Origin: Effusibacillus consociatus | GTDB taxonomy: Bacteria > Bacillota > Bacilli > Tumebacillales > Effusibacillaceae | Assembly: GCF_042652925.1 (NCBI RefSeq) | Contig: NZ_JBHSHC010000014.1 | Span: 160,195-224,194, forward strand | Direction of reading: 5' to 3' | DNA: 64,000 nucleotides | Part shown: positions 61,401-64,000 of the stretch, one piece after another | Layout of the letters: every line of letters starts with the position of its first letter | Position numbering within the stretch: the first letter of the stretch is position 1 | The notes under the pieces: generated by a model | What the model was told of the DNA's origin: nothing | What the model saw: the letters and a program-made list of their open reading frames with translations, nothing else | Database searches by the model: none | Made by a program: the position numbers and the translations under genes

Positions 61401-63006
61401 GTTGACGGAATTGGCCGCCGCTGCCGAACATTGCATCAATGCGTGAATAATCGGATGCGTCATATTTATGGTTGGAAGCGGCGTTAAAAATCGGATTCAG
61501 GTAAATGGTTTTAATGCCGATTTCATTCAGATAGTCCAGTTTTTTTCGGAGTCCTTCCAAATCACCGCCATAAAAATCGTTGCTCCACTGACCGTCTTTG
61601 TTGTAGAGCGGATTGCCTTTTTCATCATAGGAAAGGGCGTAATCCGGTTTGCCGTCCCCGTCCGCATCCCAATCCGGCTGCCCGTCATTGTTCTTATCTT
61701 CCATCAGCCGCGGATTGTCTGGCAGATCGGTCCACTTATTGTGCTCGATCGGGGTGGACCCGCGGCTGCCCATATCGTCTTTGCGTGTATCGTTCTTTGG
61801 ATCACCGTTCGAGAAACGATCCAAGAAGATTTGATAAACGATCGAGTTCTTCATCCAATCCGGCGTCTTGAAATCTTTATCTGCAATCGTTAATTGAAAA
61901 TCGGCCGGGTTATCGTTCACCATGCGGCCCGTTCCGCCGTTCTGGGAAGGATCGTCACCGTAAAAAGCTTTTGCTTTACCATCCTTCAGAACAAAGTGAT
62001 ACCAGTAGCGGGTTGGAACATCCGATTTCAGAACCGCTTCCCAATAGTCATGCTGCTTCTCGGCATCGGAGCCGATTTTTCGCATCGGTGCCTGGAACCT
62101 CTTCTTCTGGGTATCATCCCAATAAGACACGGATGCTTCCGTTAAATCGTTATAGCGGGTGGAGATCCGCAAACGAATCGGTTCACCGGTCTTTGCCGCA
62201 CCAAAAGGCGCTCGATAGATCAGCTGATGCGTATCGTGTTTTACGTTATCCCAATAAATAGTGTCGTCCGATCCGGACAATTGACCCGCATAGTTGGTCG
62301 AGATCTGCTTGGTAGTGTTGTTAAAGTAAAATGTGACTTCAGCAGATGAGTCTATAATCTTCAGTATAAGGTTCGAGCCGTCCCGCTGCCCGTTTTGTCC
62401 ATAGTTCTCCGCCCAGTTGCTGCCAAGTGTCACCTTGTATTCGTAGGTTCCTTTCGGCAGCGTTCCGGTGAATTCGTAGACGTTGTCGAAGTTGTAGTCA
62501 TACATCAAGGCTGTTGAAGTTTCCGGCGACCAGTTCGACCCGGCATTCAGTGCGGTCTGCAGATTTCCCACGAGATGGGGAATGGCAGCGCTTTCTATCG
62601 GAGTGTAGTGCGTTGAATTCGCACTCTTTTTTGTACCCAGGTGGAACCAGAAAGCAACCTGTTGCTCGGATACCAGATCAAGTTTGATATTGGCACCGTC
62701 CTTCGTGCCATCCGCTCCATAGTTCTCAGCCCAGCTGCCGTTTAAGGCAAACTTGTATTCATAGCTGCCTGCGGGGAGTTTGCCCGAGAACTCGTACAGA
62801 CCGTTTCCTTTGTCGGTCATTTGAGTTTTGGGTTCCGCCGGGTTCCAGTCACTCGCTGCACCGAGCGCGGTCTGCAGCGAACCGACCAGTGTTACGCTCG
62901 GAGCCGCCGCGAATGATTGCGGTGGAACAACTCCGGTGAAGATGTACAACAGCATGAGAAGTGCTGTCCAAAAAGCTGCTTGTTTACGACATACAGAGTA
63001 AGTCAA
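58402..63006 (-). CDS. Secreted amylopullulanase-type GH13 enzyme
   Basis: The 1,534-residue exported enzyme degrades starch and pullulan. In order: signal peptide (1-33); two starch-binding X25-type modules (about 36-130 and 140-235), each with a GSYEYKFALNGSWAENYG-like core; a CBM34-like domain; the GH13 barrel (about 380-900) with DGVFNHVGDDS, the nucleophile motif GWRLDVSPEV, the acid-base ENWGDA and LMGSHDTMR; Fn3 domains (from about 1027); a CBM20-like domain (about 1350-1430); and a C-terminal Ig-like domain. No S-layer anchor is seen, so release is likely. The TTG at 63006 has GGGAGGG upstream. A LacI-type palindrome lies in its promoter region. Confidence 0.88.
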   Translation of the reverse strand: MTYSVCRKQAAFWTALLMLLYIFTGVVPPQSFAAAPSVTLVGSLQTALGAASDWNPAEPKTQMTDKGNGLYEFSGKLPAGSYEYKFALNGSWAENYGADGTKDGANIKLDLVSEQQVAFWFHLGTKKSANSTHYTPIESAAIPHLVGNLQTALNAGSNWSPETSTALMYDYNFDNVYEFTGTLPKGTYEYKVTLGSNWAENYGQNGQRDGSNLILKIIDSSAEVTFYFNNTTKQISTNYAGQLSGSDDTIYWDNVKHDTHQLIYRAPFGAAKTGEPIRLRISTRYNDLTEASVSYWDDTQKKRFQAPMRKIGSDAEKQHDYWEAVLKSDVPTRYWYHFVLKDGKAKAFYGDDPSQNGGTGRMVNDNPADFQLTIADKDFKTPDWMKNSIVYQIFLDRFSNGDPKNDTRKDDMGSRGSTPIEHNKWTDLPDNPRLMEDKNNDGQPDWDADGDGKPDYALSYDEKGNPLYNKDGQWSNDFYGGDLEGLRKKLDYLNEIGIKTIYLNPIFNAASNHKYDASDYSRIDAMFGSGGQFRQLAKEAKERGMTIILDGVFNHVGDDSIYFDRYGKFFNNLAYWGNDEKARNQNIGAYQAWRMKNRDKLSAEEQAEVPAWDPAIHHSPYEEWFDIKPDGSYEGWWGYDSLPVIKSVNGSELNAGGKTGLNFGDYIIRNNESIARQWVKMGSSGWRLDVSPEVADNFWREFRSYLKGIDKDTPGKLKFPNGEPIMLAENWGDASHDFLGDKFDSTMNYRFRNAVIDFMLDQPFNDTDINHSPINAQELDVRLTEIYEDYPKEAFYALMNLMGSHDTMRIKRVYGDLEPGVMHPDKFKGLTPEQIQARNQSANDRLKLTWILQMGYPGAPTTYYGDEMGMTGYDDPDDRRSVQWDKIDKPLLEFYKKLTAIRNQNQILKTGDLKTLYADQKTYAIGRSLVGDKDALGRTEYITNYDTNEKIRIKDVNGKAIVLINKDQEKTVEIDVSQFARDGLVFVDELNNRKEYTVTGGKLTVQAGGMHGSILIAKKGQDLLPPQQISDLKAAVDTENTKKVNLTWTAVKDAVRYTIYRSTVAGGSYERVANVNTTVYSEQPIEPGQAYTYVIVAVDEAGNQSVYSNEATAVPYAQVGWAGNLTGKNTDHMIGYTNAITDAGLEIWVDGITNQAGPAQNLVVEFGYGQIQDRSDWTWTAATFAGEAGNNDKYAGTFTPDRVGTWYYGFRFSTKGLSTTNTDWVIPSQTQYGSKDGKDDVRSVPVIANTDTTAPPAPTSSHKGVQNTRVTLEWAVPAKDDIVAFHVVRQAAGETSFREVARVGAEAASFVDTTVVNGTAYEYKVVAVDAAYNRTDSNTVSITPNVVPVKVTFRVTVPYYTGTNFPVHVAGEFPGAAWNPGASDYQFEYKGNDIWEKTVTLEEGMQIQYKYARGSWDRVEKDGNGQEVYNRLLVVRDSGNGTMVVQDTVARWRDMNLVVTEPASGTVTTSAEIAVKGNTIPNSRVTVNNVAVTATDNGDFSTIVPLQPGINQITVHFTAEGFSTETKKITVTRQ

Positions 63007-63094
63007 CCGAAAATCCCTCCCGAAAAAGTGATGGTACTCGAAATGCAGGAATCTGACTGGGCCTCTCCCCCTTAGGTTGGAGTGTGATGGACTT

Positions 63095-63110
63095 GTGCAA
63101 CCGTTTGCAC
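63095..63110. promoter_or_regulatory. LacI-type (MalR/cre-like) operator before the amylopullulanase gene
   Basis: GTGCAACCGTTTGCAC is a 16-bp palindrome with a single mismatched pair and a central CG, 88 bp before the start codon. It fits a maltose repressor or a carbon catabolite site. Confidence 0.5.
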
Positions 63111-63217
63111 CAATCTGCGTGAAAAACTGACACAAAATTATATTTGGACACCGTTTGAAAAAATCCTCTTTTTTATCGAAAGATTCGGAATGACCAGAAT
63201 CGGTGAATATTTCGATG

Positions 63218-63300
63218 TGGTAGAGCCACCATTCCGATGAAGAGTGAGCCAGCCTTCCGGAAAAAGTGAGCCACCTTTCTGGTAAGGAGAGCCGCCAACT
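63218..63300. repeat. Short direct repeats at an IS21-type end
   Basis: Three and a half units of about 22-23 bp share (G)AGCCACC-TTCCGG-like cores: AGAGCCACCATTCCGATGAA, GTGAGCCAGCCTTCCGG, GTGAGCCACCTTTCTGG and AGAGCCGCC. Repeated transposase-binding sites of this kind lie inside the ends of IS21 elements; they follow the istB gene. Confidence 0.65.
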
Positions 63301-63328
63301 TTCGACAGCCCCCGTGATTTCAAATCAG

Positions 63329-63799
63329 TTACTTGATAATTCCTTTTCGCTTACGCATTGAGTCGATGCCTTCGATCGTAATAGTGTAGGAATTATGCAC
63401 GATGCGGTCGAGTATGGCATCAGCCAACGTGCTTTCTCCGATTTTGCCATGCCAACCAGCAGGAGCGAACTGCGAGCAGAAAATGGTAGATCCTCTTTGA
63501 TGGCGGGCTTCCACGATTTCGAGCAGATCTCTGGCTTCGCTCTCTTTTAGCGAGACAAGGAGCCATTCGTCCAGAATTAACAGGGGCACCTTTTTATAGG
63601 TTTTCATCACTTTCTGGTAGATTCCTTCTCCTCGTGCAACTGCCAATTCGTTTAATAACTCTGGCAAACGCACATATTTGACCGGAAAGAAATTTCTGCA
63701 CGCAGCGATGCCAAAGGCGCAGGCCAAGTAGGTTTTTCCTGCCCCCGATGCACCCATGACGATGATATTAAGCTTGTCATGAATATACCCGCCATGTAT
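63329..63799 (-). pseudogene. istB: IstB-like ATPase of an IS21 element, N-terminally truncated
   Basis: The frame starts near 63799 after an in-frame TGA and contains YIHDKLNIIVMGASGAGKTY (Walker A), LLILDEW (Walker B), STIFCSQFAP and the C-terminal LDRIVHNSYTITIEG. Complete IstB has about 250 residues; the first 90 or so are missing, and istA is absent up to the window edge. The fragment's 3' end and terminal repeats are intact. Confidence 0.85.
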
Positions 63800-64000
63800 T
63801 TGTCAACTGAAAATTCCGCCATTCGCTCATTTAATTTTCCCCCACCTGTGAAAACAGGAACTTGTCTAATCGGGGGATAACATTTTCAAAAAGGCAACTC
63901 TTCTTCAAGCCCCAATTTGACTCGCAAATCGTGCTTAAATTGCAAGAATAAATGCAACAACACACGATAATCCATAATATGTAAGATTAAACGACCGATT
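63800..64000. other. Right edge, no assigned gene
   Basis: The sequence beyond the truncated istB is AT-rich and does not continue that gene. A short minus-strand frame (63886-63979) ending in LGLEEELPF is visible but too short to name. Confidence 0.3.

Overview
The window comes from an endospore-forming member of the Bacilli (Bacillota). It carries alpha/beta-type small acid-soluble spore proteins, the germination protease gpr, spoIIP, a GerPF-like protein, spore cortex hydrolases, a leuS T-box, a CIRCE-controlled hrcA-grpE-dnaK-dnaJ operon and comEA/comEC. The gene order rpsT, gpr, spoIIP, yqxA, lepA, hemW, hrcA, grpE, dnaK, dnaJ matches the Bacillus subtilis chromosome. The moderate GC content and gene mix suggest an Alicyclobacillaceae-type bacillus such as Effusibacillus or Tumebacillus; that placement is inference.

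Layout. 1-8.6 kb: 3' end of a spore cortex hydrolase, T-box plus leuS, an enoyl-CoA hydratase behind a TetR-like operator, a peroxiredoxin whose catalytic cysteine codon is TGA with a SECIS-like hairpin, half an MFS gene, ydcF- and ykvA-type genes, a thioesterase, ddl and mntR. 8.7-11.8 kb: comEA and comEC. 11.8-38.4 kb: about 26 kb of mostly metabolic genes lying where holA would be expected. This block holds a LacI-type repressor fused to an ABC-type sugar-binding domain, a second LacI repressor, and a seven-gene sugar operon (ABC importer, two Gfo/Idh/MocA dehydrogenases, two isomerase/epimerase-fold proteins) that looks like a levoglucosan pathway. It continues with an IS200-type element carrying a tandem hairpin array, a TRAP transporter remnant with glycerate kinase, pyruvate carboxylase, malic enzyme, and an agmatinase behind a sigma-54 promoter. 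It ends with spore genes, an unrecognised four-gene operon finishing in a 48-residue secreted peptide, a CDF zinc exporter and a type II NADH dehydrogenase. 38.4-54.1 kb: conserved core (holA, SASP, rpsT, gpr, LD-carboxypeptidase, LysM cortex hydrolase, spoIIP, yqxA, lepA, a TPR protein, hemW, heat-shock operon). 54.2-64 kb: small membrane and lipoprotein genes, a hydrolase, an Nfu/HEAT protein, a SRPBCC protein, a 1,534-residue secreted amylopullulanase behind a LacI-type operator, and a truncated IS21 istB.

How the parts work together. The two LacI-type regulators appear to share one control region (14.19-14.57 kb). Each has its own palindrome: TTTACGTAAA on both sides of the divergent promoters, and TGTAACCGATTACA or TGTAATCGATTACG before each plus-strand unit. 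The C-terminal half of the fused regulator resembles the operon's own binding protein, so regulator and importer probably sense the same sugar. Pyruvate carboxylase and malic enzyme form an anaplerotic pair. The agmatinase looks like an enhancer-activated nitrogen-catabolism gene.

The observations most worth following up are the apparent selenocysteine peroxiredoxin (4428-4898), the duplicated five-hairpin module whose stems vary by compensatory changes (24559-24763), and the LacI/binding-protein fusion regulator (12136-14181).
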